Source of the DNA: Mastacembelus armatus
Taxonomy: Eukaryota; Chordata; Actinopteri; Synbranchiformes; Mastacembelidae
Assembly (NCBI RefSeq): GCF_900324485.2
Contig: NC_046647.1
Span: 23,058,464-23,122,463 of the forward strand
Reading direction: 5' to 3'
DNA: 64,000 bases
Part shown: in pieces, positions 9,906 to 19,881 of the stretch
Numbering within the stretch: the first letter of the stretch is position 1
Layout: the number at the start of each line of letters is the position of its first letter
Translations under genes and position numbers: made by a program
The notes under the pieces: model-generated
Databases searched by the model: none
What the model was told of the DNA's origin: nothing
The model's input: the letters and a program-made list of their open reading frames with translations, nothing else

Positions 9906-12900
9906 ATGGAGGGAGCTCACTGCTGTGTGAACTGTGGTGACAGGCTTCAACCGGACGATGGGCACGACCTCTGCCCGGCCTGCCTCGGCCCGGATCACCT
10001 GAGGGAAGGGTTGTCGGACAACCCATGCATGAACTGCAGCTACCTGCCTCGGGCACAGAGGGTAGCCAGGTTGGCACTGCTGACACCGAGGGATGAGGGT
10101 GACCTCCCCCCCTCAGGACGAGTGGCGCTAGGGCCCCCTCGGCGGTCAAGGCGCCTGGCTGAGCCCGCAGTGACAACGGCCCCCCCTAGGAAGAGGACAA
10201 GGGTCGGACGGGGGCTTTCCTCGAGAGTTGACAGGCTGTCAGCTGAATTAGCGGAGATGAGATCTGCGTTCTTGACTCAACACGCAGACCCTCCAGCAGC
10301 GGCGGCAGTGCCACCCTCTCCGCCTGGGCCCAGTTGGGCCCCGGAGGAAGATGTCCTTTCATTGGCCGCCTCAGCTTCCCAGTTTACGGATGATGCTGAG
10401 GAAGGGCCCTCTCAGGCTTCAGGCCCGAGTTCGGTATCCTCTGGTCACAGCTCGGCGAGTACCACAGGGGACACTTCAATGCAAGACCTCATGCGCATGG
10501 CGCTGGGGTGCTTGAATATAGAGAGCCCACAGCAGGTGGACCCGAACCCCCAGAGTGCCTTCTTCAGGCGTGGGCGGCCTCCTACGGCCTTTGTTGTTCC
10601 CCCTTCCAGAGAATATCTGGAGGAGCTACATACCTGCTGGCGGGACCCAAGAGCCAGGTCTCGGCTTTCAGCAGATGGTCGAGTCCTAGCATCCATGCAC
10701 AACGCAGCGGAGGCTGGCTTGGCACACATGCCAGCGGTAGAGCCAGCGGTGGCCTCCCTCATTGTGACACCTGAGGAGGCCCTGCGCCCCACTGTCCGGT
10801 GCCCGCGGCCCCAATGCCGGGTCACGGACGACCTGGTGACAAGGGCCTATGATGCTGGTGCGCGTGCTGGCCGCATGGGAAACTCACTGGCGCACCTGAT
10901 GTTTGCCTTATCGGCTTCCTTGCCGGACACCACAGATGCGGCTTCCGCTGCGGCATTCAGCGATGCGGCATTGCAGACTTTTGCCCTTTTAACCCGTGAG
11001 CTGGGTAGGATGATGTCGTTTCTTGTCCAGACTCGGCGTCAGATATGGCTGGCACAGTCAGCTCTGACTGAGCAGTGTCGCAATGTCCTCCGTAGTGTCC
11101 CTGTGGAACCGGGACACTTGTTTGGGTCAGCCGCATCGGCAGCGCTGGAGCGCACCATTCAGGCTCGGGAGACCAGACAGCAGTTGTTGAGCCTCAGTAG
11201 ACCCATGGCGCCCCCACCCACATTCAGAGTTCGGACAGCAGCTCCGAGGACCCGGCTGCCGCGTAGGAACCCCCATGCGACTGGTCCTTACCAGCATCAG
11301 CGGGCGCTGAGGGTGGGCAGGGGCTTTCGGGAGCAAGCCCGTCCTGAGCCAGAACAGCCTTGGGCCCAGCGTCCTCCCCGTCGCCCCCCCTTGCAAGCCC
11401 GGGGGGTCAGGCTGTTACCATACCTGGACGATTGGCTGGTCTGCGCCAAATCCCAGGCTCAGGCCACTCGGGACACGGCTCATCTGTTGTCCCACGTGGC
11501 CAGGTTAGGCTTCCGGGTCAATCCGGACAAGAGCTGTCTGATCCCCTCTCAGTCGGTAACCTTCATCGGGATGTCCTTGGACACAGTCTCCATGAGGGCT
11601 CGCCCAACCCCGACACGGGTGGGCGACATTCTTCGCCTGCTCCGCCACGTCAGGTGGGGCAGGTCGCTGCCCTACATCATGTTTCTCCGTCTTCTGGGCA
11701 AGCTAACCTCTGTCTCGCAGGTTGTTCATCTGGGCCTGCTGTACATACGCCCCCTTCAGAGATGGCTGAACGGCTTCCACCTGGATGCAGAGCGCCACAG
11801 GCGTCAGAGGCTCCGGGTATCAGGGCGGTGCCTTCGTGCCCTGGCTCCTTGGCGGCGCAGGGCCTACATGTCCAGGGGGGTCCCCATGGGCATTGTAGTG
11901 TCGCAGAGAGAAGTTGTCTCTACGGACGCTTGCCCCACAGGATGGGGAGCAGTGTGGCAACACAGGACGGCACAGGGGCAGTGGCCTGTCAGGGAACGCA
12001 CCGACCACATCAATGTGTTGGAACTGCGAGCGGTGCATCGAGCCCTCGAGCACTTTTTGCCAGGTCTAAGGGGAAAACACGTGCTTATTCGGTCGGACAA
12101 TACCTCGACCGTCTATCACGTCAATCATCAAGGGGGGACCAGGTCGGCGCAGCTTCCGAAGGCATCCTGGGACCTTTTGGTGTGGGCCGCACCACGCCTG
12201 GCCAGCCTGCGGGCAATATACCTACCAGGAGAGAGGAACCAGCTCGCAGACTACCTCTCTCGGCAGGTGCTCCCTCCAGGGGAGTGGCGGCTCCACCCGG
12301 AGGTGGTACACAACATCTGGGACCTCTACGGCAGGGCGGAGGTGGATCTGTTTGCCTCGCAGGAGTCGACGCACTGTCCCCTCTGGTTTTCCTTGATGGA
12401 GCCGACAGGCCCCCTGGGCCAGGATGCTCTAGCCCATCCCTGGCCCCGGGGTCTTTTGTATGCCTTCCCGCCGCTATCCCTTGTGGTTCCAACACTCCAC
12501 AGGGTTCTTCGGGAGGGTCACAGACTGTTATTGGTGGCCCCCTTCTGGCCAGCACGGCCATGGTTCCCACTGCTGTGCGAGCTCTGTCGCGGCAGGCCAT
12601 GGTGCCTTCCGCACAGGGCAGACCTTCTGTCCCAGCTGGGAGGGAGGATCTGGCACCCCAATCCTTGACGTCTCCAGCTGTGGGTTTGGCCGCTGCAGGG
12701 TCCGAACTGCAGCGGACAGTTCTCTCGGACCCTGTCTGGCAGACCATCCTGAACGCGAGGGCACTGTCCACTCGCCAGCAGTATGAGAACAGGTGGAAGC
12801 TGTTCGCACAGTGGTGTGTTGAGCGTGCGGAGGATCCGGTATCTTGCCCAGTGGTCACGATCCTGGATTTCCTTCAATCCCTCCTGGAGAGGGGCCGTTC

Positions 12901-13739
12901 CCCCTCTACCCTGAAAGTTTATGTGGCTGCGATATCATGTCACCATGTTTGGGTGGGCCACAATACGGTGGGACGTCACACACTGGTATCTCTTTTTCTG
13001 AAGGGCGCTCGGCGCTTGTGCCCTCCAACACGCCCACGTGCACCGGCATGGGACCTGCCGCTGGTACTGGAGGCCATGTGCAGGCCTCCTTTCGAGCCGT
13101 TGCTACAGGCGGAACTGAAGTGGGTATCTTGTAAAACTGCGTTTTTGCTGGCCATTACCTCTGCAAAACGCATCAGCGAGCTGCATGCCCTGTCTGTCAG
13201 TGACACATGCCTGAGATGGAGTCCAGACGGGTCTGGCGTTACGCTGTGGCCAAACACAGCCTTCCTTCCAAAGGTGCTGTCTGGTTCGCACCGCAATCAA
13301 CCCATACAGCTTGCGCGGTTTGACCCCCCACCGGACAGGTGGGGACAGGCTGAGATTACTGTGCCCGGTACGCGCACTGCGGGCATACATGGCAGCTACA
13401 GCAGCGATACGAACAGCTGACCAGCTGTTCCTGTGCTATGGGGGACCTGAGAGGGGTCGCGCTCTCTCTAAGCAGCGCCTCTCCCACTGGATTGTCGAGG
13501 TCATCTCGCATGCCTACACGGCAGACAATCGCACCCTGCCGCAGAGCGTGACAGCTCACTCCACTAGAGGTGTCGCAACATCATGGGCGGCCTTGAGAGG
13601 AGTACCCTTGGCCGATATATGTGCTGCGGCTTCATGGACATCACCCAACACATTTTCCAGATTCTATAGGCTGAATGTTGTCACTCCTCAGCCGCTGGAT
13701 GTGGTCCTCCGGACGGAGGCCTGGGGGCCCTCTCCGTGA
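9906..13739 (+). pseudogene. DIRS coding region: gag-like, RT/RNase H, methyltransferase-like, tyrosine recombinase
   Basis: Starts at an ATG followed by a CxxC...CxxC cluster (CCVNCGD...LCPACLG), then a basic and Pro-rich gag-like part. The RT palm motif YLDDWLV and RNase H motifs (DACPTGWGAVW, ELRAVHRAL, RSDNTSTV) follow. Next is the DIRS-type methyltransferase-like region (DLFAS, GPLGQDAL, FPPLSL), then a tyrosine recombinase with the Arg of AKRISELHAL, the H-x-x-R of HSTRG and a Tyr in FSRFYRL. Overlapping reading frames are normal for DIRS elements. Described as a fossil; at least one break is suspected. Confidence 0.85.
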
Positions 13740-13780
13740 GAGGGATGCTCAGGATTCTTCGTGACTTCGCTGGTATAAGT

Positions 13781-13884
13781 CATTCAGTGCTTACAGCACC
13801 GCCCTCTGGCGGTCAGAAAGGATGAAATAGAACGAAAGTTACGCATGTAACTACGGTTCTATGAATCCTGAATGACCGCCAGAG
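13781..13884. repeat. DIRS internal complementary region
   Basis: Bases 13,781-13,830 are the reverse complement of the left end 8,355-8,404. Bases 13,831-13,884 are the reverse complement of the right end 14,062-14,115. The two meet at AAC, the complement of the GTT core. It is thus the complement of the junction made when the two ends are joined in a circle, as in the established DIRS1 replication model, where it templates completion of the ends. Confidence 0.93.
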
Positions 13885-13938
13885 CTCTCTTGTCCCTCAG
13901 AATCCTCGCGTTCCCGCGAGAAGAATCTGTAGGAAAAG

Positions 13939-14072
13939 AGCCTTGGATGACGCCGGAATATATCACCTCCGGGGGTCATCCAGGGTCACACGTGACTTTG
14001 TTGGTATAAATACTCGAACTGCGCATGCGCGAAGGGAACATTCAGTGCTTACAGCACCGCCCTCTGGCGGTC
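13939..14072 (-). repeat. DIRS right inverted terminal repeat
   Basis: Exact reverse complement of the left repeat; followed by 43 bases unique to this end (14,073-14,115). It carries the same NRF-1-type palindrome, TATA-like and E-box motifs in inverted order. Confidence 0.93.
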
Positions 14073-14831
14073 ATTCAGGATTCATAGAACCGTAGTTACA
14101 TGCGTAACTTTCGTTTGATTTCATTTGTTTTCTATTTTGTGTTAAATATAATTTTGATCCCTGGGAAATTAAAGTTCTGTTTCTAACTGTGTACGGAGAA
14201 AAGTATAAATAATAAAAACATGGTAAATATAAAATATATGAAAAGTAAAATTTAGAAAAAGCTAAAGGTGAAATTGTATGTTCCTATTTAGAGATATAAT
14301 ATGTGATGTTTATAAAAAGAGAAATTCAAATGATGATGCAAATGAAGATGCAAACAGATTCAAAATGAGGTCGGCTGTGAACAATAGAAGTACAGTCATA
14401 CTGTGGTTAAATACTCGTGTTGTTTTTGATCAGAATGTTCTTATAATCTATGTAGTCGGACAATAAAAACAAATGCAGTCTGATCCATCAGCCTCCATTA
14501 AACTGTGTGAACCTGCAGATTGAAATGTTTATTCAGAAATTAGAGCCATAAATAAATGGCATTCATTCATAAAACACTGTGATTAAAGCTGTTGCTGCTC
14601 ACACAGCCACAGTGTTGGCACAGAGACTTATATACTAAATGTCTTTAATAAGAAGAAGACACATTGTGTTTTCAGTTCTTTTGTCATATTACTACTGAAA
14701 TGAAAAGCACCATAATTCATTTTATCATAATAATTTGTTGCTATAGGTTACCTCCTATCCCAAACTACAGATCTCACTGAAGACCAGGAAAGTTCAACAT
14801 CACCGTGTTTCAGGAAAGAAATAACAGTGAA

Positions 14832-16444
14832 ATGGAGCCAGACCTTGATCCAATAATCATCACTATTTGGTGATCAACAGCCTCGGCCTTATTTTGACAG
14901 TACTGGCCATCTGTGGACTGTTCACTGTGGTACGTACGTCCCAGCTGACACTTCTGTGTTTCTGTCTGTGTGTGAAGGACATTTAGGGTCTTTGCAGAGC
15001 TGAAGCAGGTTTCAGGGCTGGGAGAACTGGATGTTTCTAATGAGACTGTCAGTCATCACTGATTAATATGGATTTGAAAAGGAAAGAAACAGAGGCCTCT
15101 CAAGGTGGGAAACAAAGTCAGGATTAGGGATTGGTTATTTTGGTTTTTGGACTCCTGCCCTGGTCCTGTCATCTTCCTCTAGTCTCCTTCCATCCACCAG
15201 ATGTTCTTGGACTTTCTCAGATTCACCTGCACACCTGTCCTCCAGTTTTCATTTCCCTCATCAGATCTTCTGCCTATAGACCAGCCCAGTCTCCCCAGTC
15301 ACTTCTTAGATTGTCATGTTGACTCTGGTTCTTGTCAGTTCCCTGTTTCTGGGCCTGGTTACCTGTAGATCCTGCTCATCATTATTTCTGTCAAACTCAG
15401 ATCCCTGGACCTGCCTGCCTCATGTGCAGCCTCATCCCTGTGCCCCCAACATGGCAGGATTTATTCATCTTAACTCTGACAATAACAATCTGCAACAGTG
15501 TGTCAGAGATACTGACGATATTAAGAACATTTAGATTTTACGTGTGTTTGCTCAACGTGTTGCAAACGTGATCAGTGTCCACACCTGTTCATCATGTTGA
15601 CAGTTCTTTGTAAGTTTTTGTCCATGTTCTCCTGCAGGTGCAAAAGGATCATGTTGTTCCGATCTACGTCATCAACCTCCTCATCTCTGACCTCATCCAG
15701 ATGTCCTGTATGATCACAAACGTTGCAGTGCCCAAGTTTCTTAATGGCATCTTGTCTTATCTTTACATTCTTGATGTGATCGCCCGTGCTGGCTTCATGA
15801 TGTGTGTGGCCCTGGAAAGGTGAATATCTGTCTCTCCAGGATGTGAATACTGTTTCATCAGGAATGTGCTGTATGATGATGCCCACACTATTTATGTGTT
15901 TGTGTTTTATTTCAGGTATTTGGTCATCGCCTGGCCACATTGGTACCAATTCAAACGAAGTGTCACAGTGTCTGTGCTGATTTCTCTCATAGTCTGGCTG
16001 TGTCCTTTTGTTGCTTTCTTAATGAATATTTTTACACCTGGGATGTACGTCTTCACCACCTTTTTCCTCCTCCCCTTCCCTGTGCTCGTCTTCTCCCTGG
16101 TTGGAACCCTCAAATCTCTGTCTGCTGCCATCTCAGTCTCCTCTGAGGAGAAACGACAAATAGTGGGAGCTGTGGTTTTGGTCCTGTGTAGTTACATGCT
16201 GCTGTCTGTGCCCGTCATCATTTTCTTCCTCTTTCTTAGGGACAATCCTGCCCTTTCTCTTGTCTTTGCAATTTCCAGCTCGTTCAGTCCCCTCCTAGAC
16301 TTGGTCCTGTATGTTTTCATGGGCAAAGGGGCCACAGACAAGCTGAGAGCTTTGCTGTGTTGTTGCAGGAAGGAAACCCAACGACCAAAGCAGCAGGTCC
16401 TGACTGTGAGTGGTGACAGAACAGGGACAGTCAGCTCCATGTGA
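14832..16444 (+). pseudogene. Class A GPCR, tandem copy 3, broken in exon 1
   Basis: Exon equivalents 14,832-14,929, 15,638-15,819 and 15,916-16,444 have good splice sites. Exon 1 is 98 nt against 99 nt in copies 2, 4 and 5: a T is missing from the TTTT run in the TM1 region, so the frame closes at TGA within about 18 codons. Exons 2 and 3 are open and code for normal TM2-TM7 (LERY, PHWYQ, DLVLY, LLCCCRKE), so the loss is recent, or could be an allele or assembly error. Poly(A) signal at 16,695. It is closest to copy 5, with which it shares the long intron 1. Confidence 0.8.
15100..15560. repeat. Repeat-like sequence in intron 1 of GPCR copy 3
   Basis: A C/T-rich stretch nearly the same as 26,380-26,800 in intron 1 of copy 5 and partly present in copy 2. 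It includes CTATAGACCAGCCC/CTATAAACCAGCCC. It may be an old interspersed repeat; the family is not recognised. Confidence 0.5.
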
Positions 16445-17230
16445 GCAGAGAAGCAGGAGAGACAGAAAAGTGTAAGAATATTTGAACCCACTATGTTATT
16501 CAACAGCTCAGTTCCTCTTTCTTTGTGTTCCATATTTGATTTGAAATATTCACTCATGTAATCAATAGTTTTTATAGAAAATGCATCTCATGTCCTTTGG
16601 GTTTTCTAGTTTTGCCGACACATTGTAGCTGCTTTTTCTTTATTAATATTCACTCTGTCATATTCATTATTGGATTGTTTGTATGTGGAAGTCAAATAAA
16701 GTGAAACTACTTTATATTTTATATTCTTCATTGGTTCCTGATGTTTAATTCATGTTTTGAACCTGGTGGTTTTGTCAGTTATGAAGTGAATAAACCCAGT
16801 TTTCCCTCCATCCTGTGTCTTTGTGCTGTCTGCGTCTGGGTCCACAGCTGATTATCACACACAGGTTGTGACAGTGCAGTTTTTGTGTAACACCTGTGAG
16901 GTTGTCCAACAGCACTGAACAGCCGTCATCATGCAGAGACACTGGGCCGTGGCTTTTTATAGCCCCTGTACAATAATGTTCTCACACGTATCTGAACCAT
17001 CATCACTGTGATATCTGTCATCGTCATCATCATCATCATCACACATAAGAAAGACGATCATCGATCACTGTGTAACGCTCATATTGAAAAGGACCCAGCA
17101 GAGTCCAAACTACAGCGACTTCTAAGTCATGGATACATTTTGAAACCAGCTGTGATGAAGCATCAGTCTGTTCTTTGTGGCTTCTCTGTTGATGTTCTAG
17201 CTCACAGGAGCTACTGACTAAATCTGACTT

Positions 17231-17688
17231 CATCAACTAAAATGCGACTTCAGGACTGGGAGAACTGGATGTTTAGGTTACTCATCACCGACCTCCCGTT
17301 TCTGAATCCTGTAAAAATGAAGGACACTAGGAAAGTGCTCCTAGCTAAGTCTCTTTCTACTTCCCTGTTTTTGACCAGGAATACTGTTTTTTGTGTAACG
17401 GATATCTTGTGGAGAAGTTCCTTTTTGTATTCAGGCCCGACTAGATTCGGCTTGATCTTGTTTTTGACTTAAGAATGTTTTGAGATCCCTATCACGGGAG
17501 TTTTTGATTTTCTAATGCCTGTTGTTGATCCACACCAATAAGACAAACCCGACTCATCCACACCATATACTGGTCATTGCCATTAATTTACAGTTTGTAC
17601 CAATAAATGACTCTTCATTCTAATTCTGAGTTCTGTGTGGGTGATGTGTGCTCCTGACCATCTCCTGGTTCATGACAGTTGTATTGGG
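17231..17688. mobile_element. Unclassified insertion in the downstream segment of unit 3
   Basis: The downstream segment shared with units 2 and 4 stops at CTAAATCTGACTTC and a related sequence resumes near 17,690 (GGGAAAAAAAGGTCACAAA). The 460 bases between are unique to this unit, end in ...GGTTCATGACAG and contain AATAAA. It resembles the end of a retroelement (possibly LTR type), but I cannot name it. Confidence 0.35.
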
Positions 17689-17899
17689 AAAAAAAGGTCA
17701 CAAATCCAATAAAAACAGAAAATGGTGTAACCCATTAGGTTATTTCATCAATACACCCCAGGCTTATTTGTCTATCTAGGCTGCATTTTGTTTTGAAAAG
17801 CATTTCGCTGGTTGGTTTTAATATGCCTAGCTAACTACAGGTAAACTATTTACTACTGTCCGTGAATGTAACACAGTTTGATTGAAGTGTAGCGTTTGC

Positions 17900-18379
17900 A
17901 CGAGGCGAACCGGTTTATCCTCGACCTCCTATTGGTCAATTTAGAGGCACGTTAAGATTCTCGTAATGTGATTGGCTGAGGCCGGGACTACTGCACGGAG
18001 ACGTCAGGCTGCTGAGGCTCGGCCGCTCCGGTCAGTTATGGATTTATTCTTACATAACACGCAGTACTTTCCATACTGGACTGGGACGACCCATAAACTG
18101 GACTCTCTGAGCCTTTGAACACCCAGAGTTTTCCCTCTTTTCCGGGTTTTCGCTGTGAAGAGCGAGACTTAGGACCCGACGTGGAGGTTCGGTGGATGCT
18201 AACGTTACGCTAATCGCCGGGTCGCTGCCCTCGGACATGTAGCTTTATTCCCTCTTCTGTTTTCCTCCAGTGTGGACGAAAGGACTTTGAGTTAAATGAC
18301 GGGGACCAGGTAAAACCAGGTGCGTCGTTGGACAGTTCACAGATTCCGCTGGAACAGTTTGAGAAGCCGCTTTGCCGCC
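17900..18379 (+). promoter_or_regulatory. CpG-rich promoter region with two inverted CCAAT boxes
   Basis: This stretch is much richer in CpG than the sequence around it. It has ATTGGTCAAT at 17,931 and ATTGGCTGAG at 17,971, a spacing typical of NF-Y promoters, and leads into a first exon with a strong Kozak ATG at 18,380. Inferred housekeeping-type promoter. Confidence 0.5.
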
Positions 18380-18409
18380 ATGGAGGACCGCTTGGCCCTG
18401 GAGTCCTGG
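18380..18409 (+). CDS. Possible first coding exon of an unidentified gene (MEDRLALESW)
   Basis: GCCGCCATGG is a near-perfect Kozak context. Ten codons run straight into a consensus donor GTGAGT at 18,410 in phase 0. The CpG-rich promoter upstream supports a real 5' end. I find no continuing exon before the GPCR unit at 22 kb, and transposons fill the next 3 kb. It could be the 5' end of a long gene, or a first exon captured by duplication and now orphaned. Gene not recognised. Confidence 0.35.
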
Positions 18410-18859
18410 GTGAGTAACCCCGTAGCGGTCTGTCACCATCACACGTGACCCAACGCGCTCCAGCAGCCGTCAGCCATTTTTATTGAGAAGATGTCAACAA
18501 TGAATATGACATTAGAAATGACCGAGAAAGAATTGACTAAACAAAAACAATAATAGGACATCAATAAGGAGAGTCCGTATATAGTGACAGATTCATTTTA
18601 TTTTATAGAGACTGGGTGGATAAGGGAGTGTGGGCTGTAATCCATTAAAGGACGCCAAAGGCACAATATTGGAATATAAAGATTTTAAAAACAAATTTAA
18701 CTTGCGTTGTAATTACAAAAAATATACTGTAGTAATTAACTCCATTCCTGCAGCTGTGATAAATTTGATAAAAGCACGTGTTCTATATTCTTCTGTAATC
18801 CCTGCCCTTCTTGCTGTGTTTATAGGAAACTATTGCTTTTAGATATAACCTCATTTTAT

Positions 18860-19850
18860 GAGCACCTGAATGTTTTCCCCTCCTGTCAGAAGAAAAGTCC
18901 CAAGGCAGCTTCATTTCATTTACATATTTGGATACCTCCTCAAGGATTTCTTTTCCTGTGATTATGCCATGCATTGATTTTAATTCCAAAAGTTCCTCTG
19001 TAAGGCACAGACTCTAGTCCACTCCACGGATGAAGATTTACAGCTGGGCAGTATCAGATGTGTTGCTGCTCTCATCCACAGCAAGAGAGTATGCGATAAA
19101 ATCTTTTCCCTTTTCCATCAGCTGTTTGTATAGATTGGTGGCGAGCTCACATGAATGCTCAGCCACGGTGTTTCTGCTCAGGCTCACGTTTAAAAATGTT
19201 TGCTTTTTATCTGGGCGCACAATGTCACAAACTTTGACCATGCACTTTTTGACAAACTCTCCCTCATTAAAGGGTCGGGCAGATTTTGCAATCTCTGGTA
19301 CCACAGTAAAACTAGCCTTCACAGCAGCCTCACTTTGTGATTTTGCTTTTGTGAACATAGTCTGCCGTGAAACCAGACTTTTTTTCATCTCCTCTACCTT
19401 CTGGAGCTTGTGCTTTACGTCCAGGTCCTTGTAACTTGTCGTGGTGTTTCGTTTCGTAGTGTCTTTTTAGGTTGTATTCTTTTGTTACAGCCATGGTGGC
19501 TCCGCACACACGACAAACAGGTTTGTCCTTTACATTTGTGAATATATAATCTGCCCCCCACCTGTCTTAAAAGCTCCAGTTTTTCATCTTTCGTTTGGCC
19601 ATTTTTGGGGAGGGGTAGATTAAGTTTGTCTGAGGTGACTGGTAGCATGGATGCTAATGATTGCCAACAGAAAAGGAGGGGGTGTTTGGCGGTCTCGACT
19701 GATGCACTAACGCACTAACATTCTGGGATTTGTAGTATTCGAGGATGTATACGCTATATACTGGTGGGCCAGCTCTAATACACATTTGATATGATCTCGC
19801 GGGCCAAATATAATTACACCCGCAGGCCTGAGTTTGACACCTGTGGTCTA
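18860..19850 (-). mobile_element. Degraded hAT (Charlie/GTF2IRD2-like) transposon fragment
   Basis: On the minus strand, pieces in more than one frame match the hAT domain that was domesticated in GTF2IRD2: MAVTKEYNLKRHYETKH (zinc finger end), SRQTMFTKAKSQSEAAVKAS, EIAKSARPF, FLNVSLSRNTVAEH, DFIAYSLAVDES and ILEEVSKYVNEMKLPWD. Pieces are out of frame with each other and the catalytic C-terminal half is missing. The plus strand around 19,829-19,850 (GAGTTTGACACCTGTGGTCTA) looks like a hAT end. Old, inactive copy. Confidence 0.8.
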
Positions 19851-19881
19851 CAGAATATTTCAGCGATTACTCTAGTATATA

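Larger units (their letters stand above)
8355..14115 (+). mobile_element. DIRS1-like tyrosine-recombinase retroelement (fossil)
   Basis: A ~5.76 kb GC-rich block inside the AT-rich leader intron of GPCR unit 3. Parts: 134-bp inverted termini identical base for base, a repeat-rich leader, a Cys-rich gag-like region, a reverse transcriptase/RNase H region (YLDD; a DACPTGWGAVW-type RNase H start), a DIRS-type methyltransferase-like region, a tyrosine recombinase, and an internal complementary region. The triplet GTT stands at both junctions (8,352-8,354 and 14,113-14,115). Paralogous units at about 1,205, 5,030 and 25,370 show the empty site, and no target duplication was made. The identical termini and the empty paralogs indicate a young insertion, later than the unit duplications. 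The coding part seems to carry at least one break, so I treat it as a fossil copy. Confidence 0.95.

Noticed and set aside
12121-12877. Several long minus-strand frames
   Set aside because: High GC content gives long random frames opposite the DIRS coding region; no domains recognised.
11360-13739. Bacterial integrase or contamination, because of high GC and a recombinase motif
   Set aside because: Flanked by perfect inverted repeats inside a fish intron with clean empty sites in paralogs; all parts fit a DIRS1-like element.
18050-18238. 62-residue minus-strand frame in the CpG-rich region
   Set aside because: Runs opposite to the promoter and first exon signals and has no family features.
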